From: Azospirillum brasilense
GTDB lineage: Bacteria; Pseudomonadota; Alphaproteobacteria; Azospirillales; Azospirillaceae
Reading direction: 5' to 3'
NCBI RefSeq assembly: GCF_005222205.1
Contig: NZ_CP032347.1
Location: 248,001-312,000, forward strand
Length of the DNA stretch: 64,000 bases
A program made the position numbers and the translations under genes. This document shows positions 57,106 to 64,000 of this stretch, in pieces; positions within the stretch are counted from its first letter, which is position 1; each line of letters begins with the position of its first letter. Under the pieces are notes generated by a model, which searched no databases, was not told the DNA's origin, and saw only the letters and a list, made by a program, of their open reading frames with translations.

Positions 57106-59196
57106 ATGCGGTTACTCTCCATCAAAGTCATTCTGCCGGTGATTGTCGGTGGGCTCGCCCTGCTCGGAATTTTCATGGCGGGAGAAGCTGCGTTCGTGGC
57201 CCTTCGCGGCGTCGAAGCGGCGTCGGCTTACCGGAAAGTCAATCAGGTGGCTGGTGGATTGGTCGCCGCCGCCGGAGATCTCGCCCTTGAGCGGGGAGCC
57301 ACCAACGGGGCGCTGAACGGCGAGGGCGCGCTGAACCTTGAACGGCGCGCCCGGCTCCAACAGCGCCGCGATGCCGCCGACGCTGCGTTGCGCACCGCGC
57401 TGGACACGCTTCCCGCCATTCCTGACATGGTCCCGCACGGTCCGCGCCTGGGCGAGGTGGAGGCGTCGTTGGCCTCCTTACGGGACCATCGGCGCGGGGT
57501 GGACGAGGCGTTGGCCCGCGACGCCGGTGAGCGGTCCCCGAAGGTGGTGTCGGGCTTCAGCGACACGATCACCGCGCACATCGAGCGGGTCGGCGCCCTG
57601 CGCCTGCTGCTGGAGGCGGTCGCTCCGCCACCGAGGACGGCGACGCTCCAGCTCGTCCAACTGCGCGGCCACGCGGCCGACATGGCCGAACACGCCGGGC
57701 GCGAGCGCGGGCTGTTCAACGCGCTCATCGCCGGCCGCCGGCCGGTTGCTCCCGGACAGGCCGAGGCCCTGGCGAAATCCCGCGGCCGTCTGGAGCAGGC
57801 CTGGGACGGCATCCGCGCGCTGCGCACCCGGCCGGACCTCGCGCCCGAACTGGCGCGGGCCATCGATGGGGTCGAGGCGGCTTACGTCGAGGGATTCGCC
57901 GACACCCGGCGGGCGGTGCTGGCGGGTGGCGTGGATGGCCGTTACCCATTGTCCTCCGACGATTGGATGGGCCGGGCGACCGCAGCCATTGATTCCATCC
58001 TCGCGTTGGCCGGCACGGCGGGCACCGCCATCGATGCGGCGGTCGCGGAGTCCGCGGATGAGGCGCGATCCGACCTGCTCGTCAGCCTCGCCGTCTTCAC
58101 GCTCAGCCTGATTCTGGGCGTCGGGGGCTCGCTGCTGGTGATCCGCCGGATCGTTCGCCCGCTGTCGGCGATGACCGGAGCCATGCGGCAACTGGCTGAC
58201 GGCGATCTGGCGGTGGCCGTTCCCGGCACCGGACGCCGCGACGAGATCGGCGCCATGGCGCAGGCGGTCCGGGTCTTCCAGGAGCACGCCGCCGCGCGTG
58301 AGCGGCTGGAGGCCGAGCAGCGGCGCGACCAGGAAACGCGCGAGCGGCGGGCGGCCGCTCTGGACCGGCTGACCCGCGGCTTCGAAGCCAAGGTGAGCGG
58401 GCTGGTCGGGACCCTGTCCTCCGCCGCGACGGAGATGGAGGCGACCGCCGGCTCCATGTCCGCGGCGGCCCAGCAGACCGACCAGCAATCCTTCGCCGTG
58501 GCCGCCGCGTCGGAACAGGCCTCCACGAACGTGCAGACCGTGGCGGCGGCGACCGAACAGCTCACCGCCTCCATCCGGGAGATCGGCGACCGCGCCGCCC
58601 AGTCGCAGGCTATCACGACGCGGGCCGTCGCGGACGCCCGCCGGACGGACGAGACGGTGCGGCTGATGGCCGGCTGCGCCCAGCGAATCGGCGAGGTGGT
58701 CGGGCTGATCCAGGCGATCTCCAGCCAGACCAACCTGCTGGCGCTCAACGCCACCATCGAGGCCGCCCGCGCCGGCGACGCCGGCAAGGGCTTCGCCGTC
58801 GTGGCGCACGAGGTGAAGGCGCTGGCGAGCCAGACCGCCCAGGCGACTGACGACATCGCGGCGCAGATCGTCCAAGTGCAGACCGTCACGCGCGACGCCG
58901 TCTCGGCGATCCAGGCCATCGCCACGGTGATCGGCGAGGTGAACGAGATCGCCACGGCCATCGCCACCGCGGTGGAGGAGCAGGGCGCCGCCACCCGGGA
59001 AATCACCCGCAACGTCCAGCAGGCGGCCGTCGGAACGCAGGAGGTCGCGACCAACATCGCCGGCGTTCAGCAGGCGGCCAACGACACCGGGGCGGCGGCG
59101 ACCCAGGTGCTGAGCGCGGCGCAGGACCTGTCGCAGCAGGCGGAGCGGCTGACCGGCGAGGTCGGTGACTTCCTCGCCGGGGTCCGCGGCGCCTGA
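57106..59196 (+). CDS. Methyl-accepting chemotaxis protein with large NIT-like periplasmic domain
   Basis: 696 residues. TM1 about 5-27, a 300-residue periplasmic helical domain, TM2 about 326-347, HAMP, and a methyl-accepting domain with SSQTNLLALNATIEAARAGD. The sensor has two ERG motifs (LALERGATNGALNG and GRERGLFNALIAGRRP) spaced as in NIT (nitrate/nitrite-sensing) domains; that identity is inferred. ATG 57106 with GAAGG upstream is chosen; ATG 57079 also fits. Confidence 0.92.
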   Translation: MRLLSIKVILPVIVGGLALLGIFMAGEAAFVALRGVEAASAYRKVNQVAGGLVAAAGDLALERGATNGALNGEGALNLERRARLQQRRDAADAALRTALDTLPAIPDMVPHGPRLGEVEASLASLRDHRRGVDEALARDAGERSPKVVSGFSDTITAHIERVGALRLLLEAVAPPPRTATLQLVQLRGHAADMAEHAGRERGLFNALIAGRRPVAPGQAEALAKSRGRLEQAWDGIRALRTRPDLAPELARAIDGVEAAYVEGFADTRRAVLAGGVDGRYPLSSDDWMGRATAAIDSILALAGTAGTAIDAAVAESADEARSDLLVSLAVFTLSLILGVGGSLLVIRRIVRPLSAMTGAMRQLADGDLAVAVPGTGRRDEIGAMAQAVRVFQEHAAARERLEAEQRRDQETRERRAAALDRLTRGFEAKVSGLVGTLSSAATEMEATAGSMSAAAQQTDQQSFAVAAASEQASTNVQTVAAATEQLTASIREIGDRAAQSQAITTRAVADARRTDETVRLMAGCAQRIGEVVGLIQAISSQTNLLALNATIEAARAGDAGKGFAVVAHEVKALASQTAQATDDIAAQIVQVQTVTRDAVSAIQAIATVIGEVNEIATAIATAVEEQGAATREITRNVQQAAVGTQEVATNIAGVQQAANDTGAAATQVLSAAQDLSQQAERLTGEVGDFLAGVRGA

Positions 59197-59237
59197 TCAC
59201 GCCGGCGCCCGGGCCGTGCCCAAAGCCTGGGCGGTAC

Positions 59238-60413
59238 TCAGTGGTGGGCGGATTCCTCCCCGGCGCCGTCCTGCCCGAAGCTGTGCAGGATGCGGGCGAA
59301 GCTGGTCGCTCCGGCGCTGCGCATGGGAACGAAGGGCTTGCCCATGCGGCGGCACAGCCCCTTCACCCGCAGGCAGGCGTCGTGGCTGACGCAATCGACG
59401 GGGCAGACCACCACGTCGGCGCGTTCCACCAGCCCTTCCAGGCAGCGGGTCGTCTGCTCGAACCCGCCGTCATGGTGCAGCAGGCAGCCGTTGCGCGTCT
59501 CCACCGCCGCCCGCAGGTGAGGCAGGCTTTTGGTCCGCCCGCCCACATAGAGGATGGCCCGCCCGCCGAGGTCGGTCGGGGCGTTCGTCTCGGCGGCGGC
59601 GGTGCGGCGGAGCTGCGCGGCCGGCGGGTCGAGCAGGCGCCGCAGCCGTTCCACTTCCGCCTCGGCGTGGCGGGCGCGCATGCGCTCGCTGGCGACGCGG
59701 CGGTGCAGGGCGTCCATGGTGCGCAGCAGACGCGCCTGGCCCGGCGCCCGGACCGACTGGGCTTTCGAGACGTTGGGCGTTTCCGGAACCGCGGGCGCGG
59801 CCCGCTGGGCGGTGAGCTGCGCCTCCAGTTCCCGGATGCGGGCGTCCTTCTCGGCGACGCGTTCGGCGGCGGCGCGTTCCTGCTTGGCCAGCCGGGCGGT
59901 CAACTCGTCGCAGCGCCGGGCCAGATCGCGGTTCTCCCGCAATTGGCGCCGGTTCTCGCCACCCATGATGTGCGAGAGCATGTGCACGTCGGCGAAGGCG
60001 CGCACCCGGACCGCGTCGGGCATGGCGCCGTGGCTCAGCACGCCCCAGTAGGCGGCGGCGACGTCGCCCGAGGCCACCGCGGCGGTCCACAGCGCCATCC
60101 AGCCCTCTTCGGTCGTTTCGCGGGCGAAGCGCTTCACCGCGACGGCGAAGGTCTCGTCCAGCCGCTTGTGCATCAAGCGGGCTTCCGGCCCGTCCTCAGC
60201 GGCCTTCTCCACGAAGTAGCGGTGGATGTCGTAGGGGCGGGCGTCCGCCGTGGGGACCAGCTTCAGCCGCCGGCACAGCCACGCCACGTCCTCGGACGAC
60301 AGGCAGGTGCCCACGATGGAGCAATGGTACTCCGTGGGAATCGTCCACAGCTTCCGGCGCTTGGCCTGTCCCAGTACGCAGGATGGCACGGTCTTCCGAC
60401 AACGCTCACACAT
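59238..60413 (-). CDS. DUF2325 domain protein
   Basis: 391 residues. N-terminal cysteine pairs (MCERCRKTVPSC), a helical part, a central coiled coil (about 170-290), and a C-terminal DUF2325 domain: AILYVGGRTKSLPHLRAAVE, GCLLHHDGGFEQT, ADVVVCPVDCVSHDACLRVKGLCRRMGKPFVPMRSAGATSFARIL. Function unknown. A Fur-box-like sequence lies 90 bp upstream, suggesting iron control. ATG 60413 places the conserved cysteines at the N terminus. Confidence 0.85.
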   Translation of the reverse strand: MCERCRKTVPSCVLGQAKRRKLWTIPTEYHCSIVGTCLSSEDVAWLCRRLKLVPTADARPYDIHRYFVEKAAEDGPEARLMHKRLDETFAVAVKRFARETTEEGWMALWTAAVASGDVAAAYWGVLSHGAMPDAVRVRAFADVHMLSHIMGGENRRQLRENRDLARRCDELTARLAKQERAAAERVAEKDARIRELEAQLTAQRAAPAVPETPNVSKAQSVRAPGQARLLRTMDALHRRVASERMRARHAEAEVERLRRLLDPPAAQLRRTAAAETNAPTDLGGRAILYVGGRTKSLPHLRAAVETRNGCLLHHDGGFEQTTRCLEGLVERADVVVCPVDCVSHDACLRVKGLCRRMGKPFVPMRSAGATSFARILHSFGQDGAGEESAHH

Positions 60414-60504
60414 CGTCTCCGCCCCCGATCGGCTTCGGCTGTTGAATCGCGGGTTCCGTCCGGAGCCAAGCGGGGCCGTGGAGCGGAACATGCTCCACTA
60501 ATAG

Positions 60505-60529
60505 TGCGAATCATTCGCATTTGCAAATG
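60505..60529 (-). promoter_or_regulatory. Fur-box-like operator upstream of the DUF2325 gene
   Basis: A perfect 7-1-7 inverted repeat, TGCGAAT-C-ATTCGCA (60505-60519), overlaps a second palindrome, CATTTGCAAATG (60518-60529). The 7-1-7 layout and the TGCAAAT/TGCGAAT half sites match alphaproteobacterial Fur boxes. Only the DUF2325 gene lies close downstream. Confidence 0.7.
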
Positions 60530-60563
60530 AAGAGCGAAGCGGGTTCGGTCAGGAACGGACGGC

Positions 60564-60956
60564 TCAGGGCGGGAGAACGCGCTCGATCATCAGCCGGCGC
60601 GCGGTGCCGTCCGCATCGCTGTACGGCATGTGGGCGCCTTCCCGAAGACCGAGCAAGGCCACACCCAGTGGGGACGCGACGGTGATCTGTTCCTCCTTGG
60701 GCGCTTGGTCCGGGTAGACCAGTTCCGCCCATTCGGGCGGCATGCCGTCGTCGCGGCGGAACAGCACCCGGCTGCCCATGCGCACGATCGTCCGGGGGAG
60801 GTCGCCTTCCGGGCGGACGATCGCCCGCTCCAACTCCCGCGACAGGAACGCCGAGACCTCCGGGGCCTGCACGGCCAGCCGGTCCATCGCCCGCAGCAGG
60901 CGGCCGTACTCCATGCGTCCGATCCAGATCAGCGGCCGGTCGGTTCCCTCGGTCAT
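60564..60956 (-). CDS. rnk: Nucleoside diphosphate kinase regulator Rnk (GreA/B-like)
   Basis: 130 residues. A short N-terminal helix pair (MEYGRLLRAMDRLAVQAPEVSAFLSRELERA) and a GreA/GreB C-terminal domain (VRMGSRVLFRRDDG, VYPDQAPKEEQITVASPLGVALLGLREG). The absence of the long Gre coiled coil points to Rnk, which binds RNA polymerase. GAGG upstream of ATG 60956. Confidence 0.88.
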   Translation of the reverse strand: MTEGTDRPLIWIGRMEYGRLLRAMDRLAVQAPEVSAFLSRELERAIVRPEGDLPRTIVRMGSRVLFRRDDGMPPEWAELVYPDQAPKEEQITVASPLGVALLGLREGAHMPYSDADGTARRLMIERVLPP

Positions 60957-61251
60957 CGATGCGTCCTCGATCCTGCGCGGCGGTGATTCAAGCCCAGATG
61001 AACTCTCGCCCACGGTCATTGTCCGCGGCCATCCGTATGATTACGGAGCGCAAGGCGCAGATCGGTCTGTAAAAAATTTATCACTGTTTTTCAGTATGTT
61101 ACTAGGTTTCCGTAGTAATACGGATATTTTGATCCGGGTTATTCCCCAGTAGAAAAGGCCGTCATATGCCTAAGGGGAAGTGAGCAGAACCTTCCAGGAA
61201 GGAGATGCGGCCAACCTTCGGTGCTCCTGACCGAAACCATGGGGAAAAGGA

Positions 61252-62511
61252 ATGGACGATCTGCTTTCGGGGGCGCTGAGCCGCCTGGATGAAGCCGCCA
61301 AGCACGTCGAGGTGGATTCCGAGGTTCTCGAGAAACTGAAATACGCCAAGGAGACTCTGAGCGTCCGCCTGTCCGTGCGCATGGATGACGGTTCGCGGCG
61401 CTCCTTCCCGGCGTGGCGGTGCCGCTACGACGACACGCGCGGCCCGACCAAGGGCGGCATCCGCTTCCACCCGAGTTCCAACGTGGAGGAGGTGACCACG
61501 CTGGCCTTCTGGATGACCTTCAAGTGCGCGGTGATGAACCTGCCCTACGGCGGGGGCAAGGGCGCGGTGAAGGTCGATCCGCACAGCCTGTCGAAGTCGG
61601 AGCTGGAGCGCCTGTCGCGGGCCTATGTCCAGGCCTTCGCCGGCATGATCGGACCCGACCGCGACATCCCGGCGCCGGACGTCTACACCAACTCCATGAT
61701 CATGGGGTGGATGGCCGACGAGTACAGCTCCATCGTGCGCCAGCCGAGCCCGGCGGTCATCACCGGCAAGCCGCTGCCGCTCGGCGGGTCGCTCGGGCGC
61801 GACGACGCGACCGCGCGCGGCGGCTACTACCTGATCAAGCATCTGGAAGAGGATCTGCGCCTGTCCGGATCGGCCCGCCGGGTGGTGATCCAGGGCTACG
61901 GCAACGCCGGCTTCCACATTGCCCGACTGCTGCACGCGGACGGCTACCGCATCGTCGGCCTGTCCGATTCCCGCGGCGCCATCGTCTGCGCGGACGGGCT
62001 GGACCCGCAGGCCGTGCAGACCGCCAAGGAGCGGGGCGGCTCGGTGACCGCCTACACCGAAAACGGCGCCCGCGCGGTGACCGGCGACGAGCTGCTGGGC
62101 ACCGATTGCGAGATCCTGGTCCCCGCGGCGCTGGAGGATCAGATCCACAAGGGCAACGCCGGGCTCATCAAGGCAAGCGTCGTCCTGGAACTCGCCAACG
62201 GCCCGGTCACGCCGGACGCCGACCGCATCCTGAACGAGGCCGGCGTCGTCGTCCTGCCCGACATCCTGGCGAACGCCGGCGGCGTGACCGTGTCCTATTT
62301 CGAGTGGGTGCAGAACCGTCAGGGCTACTATTGGGGTCTCGACGAGATTCACGAGCGCCTGCGCGCGATCATGGAGACCGAGGGCCGCCGGGTCTGGAAC
62401 ATGGGCACGACCCGAACCATCCCGATGCGCACGGCGGCCTACGCCCACGCGCTGGAACGGCTGTCGAAGGCCATCGCCGCGCACGGTACGCAGCCGTTCT
62501 TCGTTGGCTGA
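61252..62511 (+). CDS. gdhA: Glu/Leu/Phe/Val dehydrogenase (NAD(P)-glutamate dehydrogenase)
   Basis: 419 residues. N-terminal substrate domain with K67 in TKGGIRFHP and K103 in PYGGGKGAVK, then a Rossmann NAD(P) domain (VVIQGYGNAGFHIARLL) and ILANAGGVTVSYFEW. It interconverts glutamate and 2-oxoglutarate plus ammonia. The upstream 295 bp include an AT-rich stretch at 61060-61140 that likely carries the promoter. Confidence 0.9.
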   Translation: MDDLLSGALSRLDEAAKHVEVDSEVLEKLKYAKETLSVRLSVRMDDGSRRSFPAWRCRYDDTRGPTKGGIRFHPSSNVEEVTTLAFWMTFKCAVMNLPYGGGKGAVKVDPHSLSKSELERLSRAYVQAFAGMIGPDRDIPAPDVYTNSMIMGWMADEYSSIVRQPSPAVITGKPLPLGGSLGRDDATARGGYYLIKHLEEDLRLSGSARRVVIQGYGNAGFHIARLLHADGYRIVGLSDSRGAIVCADGLDPQAVQTAKERGGSVTAYTENGARAVTGDELLGTDCEILVPAALEDQIHKGNAGLIKASVVLELANGPVTPDADRILNEAGVVVLPDILANAGGVTVSYFEWVQNRQGYYWGLDEIHERLRAIMETEGRRVWNMGTTRTIPMRTAAYAHALERLSKAIAAHGTQPFFVG

Positions 62512-62529
62512 TCCGTGCGTCGCGGAGAC

Positions 62530-62547
62530 GGGAGCCCGCGGGCTCCC
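62530..62547 (+). terminator. 18-bp palindrome after glutamate dehydrogenase
   Basis: GGGAGCCC-GC-GGGCTCCC, a perfect palindrome 19 bases past the gdhA stop. It could act as a terminator stem, but no T-run follows; the next bases are a tandem repeat. Confidence 0.45.
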
Positions 62548-62592
62548 GCCCATCGCATCGGCGCCCATCGCATAGGCGCCCATCGCATAGGC
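62548..62592. repeat. 15-bp tandem repeat, three copies
   Basis: Unit GCCCATCGCATAGGC; the second and third copies are identical and the first has one change (C for A). It lies in the 161-bp gap between gdhA and the MASE1 kinase gene. Confidence 0.9.
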
Positions 62593-62672
62593 GAACGCGC
62601 CGGGTGGACGTATAGTCCGGGCCTCATCCACCCAGCCCGTTTCGCCCGTGCCGCCTGAAAGAACGTTTTGAG

Positions 62673-64000
62673 ATGCCTTTCCCACCCGCCAGCCGTGCAT
62701 CGGGAGCGCCGGCCATCCTGACCGGCCGGGACATGGTCCTGCTGTCCCTTGCCTTCCTGGCGGCCTATCTGCCCATCGACTGGCTGACCTTCATCCACCC
62801 CCGCCCGAGCCTCAACATCACGCCGTGGAACCCGCCGGCCGGGCTCTACATGGCCCTTCTGCTGTGGACCGGCGCGCGCGGCCTGCCGATGGTCTACGCC
62901 ACGCTGATCCTGGCCGATCTTGTGGTGCGGGGGCATCCGGCCTCGATCGCCTCGCTGCTGCTCTCCAACCTCGCCATCGTCGCCGGGTACGGGGCGGCCG
63001 CCCATGTCCTGCGCCACCGGGTGGCGATCGGTCTGGCGCTGAACCGCGTGCGCGACGTCGGCTGGCTGGTCGGCGTGACCTTCCTGAGCGCCGCCGTCGT
63101 GGCGCCCGTCTTCGTCGGCGTGTTCGTCCTGGACGGGGCCTTGCCCGCCTCCGACCTGCCGACGCTGGCCTTCCAATACTGGCTGGGCGACGCCATCGGC
63201 ATTGCCGTGGTCACGCCCTTCGTCCTCCTCCTGCACCGGCCGGACCGGACGCCCGCCTGGAGCGTGCCGAAGACGCCCACCGCCGCCCAGACGGCCGCCA
63301 TCGCCGCAGCCCTTCTGCTCGTCTTCCTGCCCATCGGCGACGGCCAGTTCAACCTGTTCTACGTCCTGTTCCTGCCCCTCGTCTGGGTCGCCGTGTCGCA
63401 CGGCCTGCCGGGCGCGGTGCTGGCGGCCCTGGCCATTCAGAGCGGCCTGATCGCCGGGCTGCAGGCGATCGGCCTTCCCCTGGGCGCGGTGGTCTATCAC
63501 CAGACGCTGATGCTGGCCCTGGCCATTACGGCCCTGTTCCTCGGCGCGCTGGTCAGCGAGCGGCGCGAGATCGAGGTCCGGCTGCGCGAACACCAGACCG
63601 AGCTGGCCCATCTCTCGCGCCTCACGGTGACCGGAGAGATGGCCTCCGCCCTGGCCCACGAGCTGAACCAGCCGCTGCTGGCCGCCATCAGCTACGCGCG
63701 CGCCGCCCAGCGCCTCTTGGAGGGCGACGACACGCCGCCGCGCGCCCACGAGCTCATCGACAAGGCGGTGATCCAGGCGGAACGCGCGGGCGAGGTCATC
63801 CGCGGGCTGCGCACGTTCCTGAGCAAGGGGTCGCTTCAACTGGCGCCGGAATCGGCCAGGGAGATCCTGCGCGAGACGCTGACGCTGGTGCGGGGGGACG
63901 CGGCCTACAACCGTGTCCAGCTGCGGGTGGACATGGCCGAGCCGCTTCCCCCCGTGCTGTGCGACCGCATCCAGATCGAGCAGGTCCTCCTCAACCTCGT
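62673..64000 (+). CDS. MASE1 sensor histidine kinase (3' end beyond window)
   Basis: 442 residues visible; reading stays open to base 64000. An eight-helix MASE1 membrane sensor (from about 22 to 295; TWNPPAGLY-like NITPWNPPAGLYMALLLW, YWLGDAIGIAVVTPF) is followed by HisKA with H329 in GEMASALAHELNQPLLAAISYARAAQRLL, typical of FixL/DctB-type kinases, and the start of a HATPase (CDRIQIEQVLLNLV). The ligand of MASE1 is unknown in general. Confidence 0.92.
   Translation, partial: MPFPPASRASGAPAILTGRDMVLLSLAFLAAYLPIDWLTFIHPRPSLNITPWNPPAGLYMALLLWTGARGLPMVYATLILADLVVRGHPASIASLLLSNLAIVAGYGAAAHVLRHRVAIGLALNRVRDVGWLVGVTFLSAAVVAPVFVGVFVLDGALPASDLPTLAFQYWLGDAIGIAVVTPFVLLLHRPDRTPAWSVPKTPTAAQTAAIAAALLLVFLPIGDGQFNLFYVLFLPLVWVAVSHGLPGAVLAALAIQSGLIAGLQAIGLPLGAVVYHQTLMLALAITALFLGALVSERREIEVRLREHQTELAHLSRLTVTGEMASALAHELNQPLLAAISYARAAQRLLEGDDTPPRAHELIDKAVIQAERAGEVIRGLRTFLSKGSLQLAPESAREILRETLTLVRGDAAYNRVQLRVDMAEPLPPVLCDRIQIEQVLLNL

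Overview
The window is 64 kb of GC-rich, densely coded bacterial DNA. It reads like an Azospirillum-type alphaproteobacterium (Rhodospirillales): several chemoreceptors, many ABC and TTT solute-binding proteins, a De Ley-Doudoroff-type sugar acid cluster, a Shewanella-like lactate operon, and an alphaproteobacterial-style Fur box. This assignment is inference from gene content; no database was searched. I saw no rRNA, tRNA, CRISPR array, transposase, integrase or phage gene. The window looks chromosomal or chromid-like, not mobile.

Layout. 1-6187 (minus): a branched-chain/amide-type ABC importer (livKHMGF) led by an FAD amine oxidoreductase and an ATC-hydrolase-like protein, with a run of perfect hairpins between livK and livH. 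6188-11847: a 142-bp dyad repeat, an M20 amidohydrolase, and a TetR regulator with its palindrome, coupled to a three-domain LplT-PlsC-acyl-ACP-synthetase fusion. 11860-16299: a methyltransferase, a frameshifted DUF533/TerB gene, an alpha/beta hydrolase, small unknown genes, and mntP under a yybP-ykoY manganese riboswitch with an ArsR/SmtB-like palindrome next to its promoter. 16601-19366: a GCAGG pentanucleotide repeat, a Cache chemoreceptor and small proteins. 19633-24184: a DMT exporter, an SDR, a GH13 glucosidase, a GNAT protein and a frameshifted DUF3108 gene.

24213-33160 is a lactate regulon: lldP, dld and lutABC on minus, divergent from an LldR-type GntR regulator, with a TNGTNNNACNA-type operator between them. 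33242-37462: a CtaG-like cytochrome oxidase assembly protein, a methyltransferase and clpB with a clear terminator. 37743-45186 is one plus-strand unit: IclR regulator, dgoK, dgoA, tctCBA, an SMP-30 lactonase and an SDR sugar dehydrogenase. It encodes uptake and Entner-Doudoroff-like breakdown of a galactose-type sugar or sugar acid, but without a dehydratase gene.

45217-54435 is signalling. A minus-strand cluster encodes two separately secreted family-3 binding proteins, a hybrid histidine kinase (HisKA-HATPase-REC-REC-Hpt) and a single-domain receiver; a PAS-PAS chemoreceptor lies upstream and a convergent REC-kinase downstream. No transporter permease accompanies the binding proteins. The set resembles a BvgS- or TorT/TorS-type phosphorelay whose sensor domains are separate proteins. 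It is the best candidate here for something not well described.

54848-64000: a MarR regulator with its operator, DUF1398, an unknown protein, a large chemoreceptor with an NIT-like sensor, a DUF2325 gene behind a Fur-box-like sequence, Rnk, glutamate dehydrogenase, a 15-bp triple repeat and a MASE1 histidine kinase cut by the window end.
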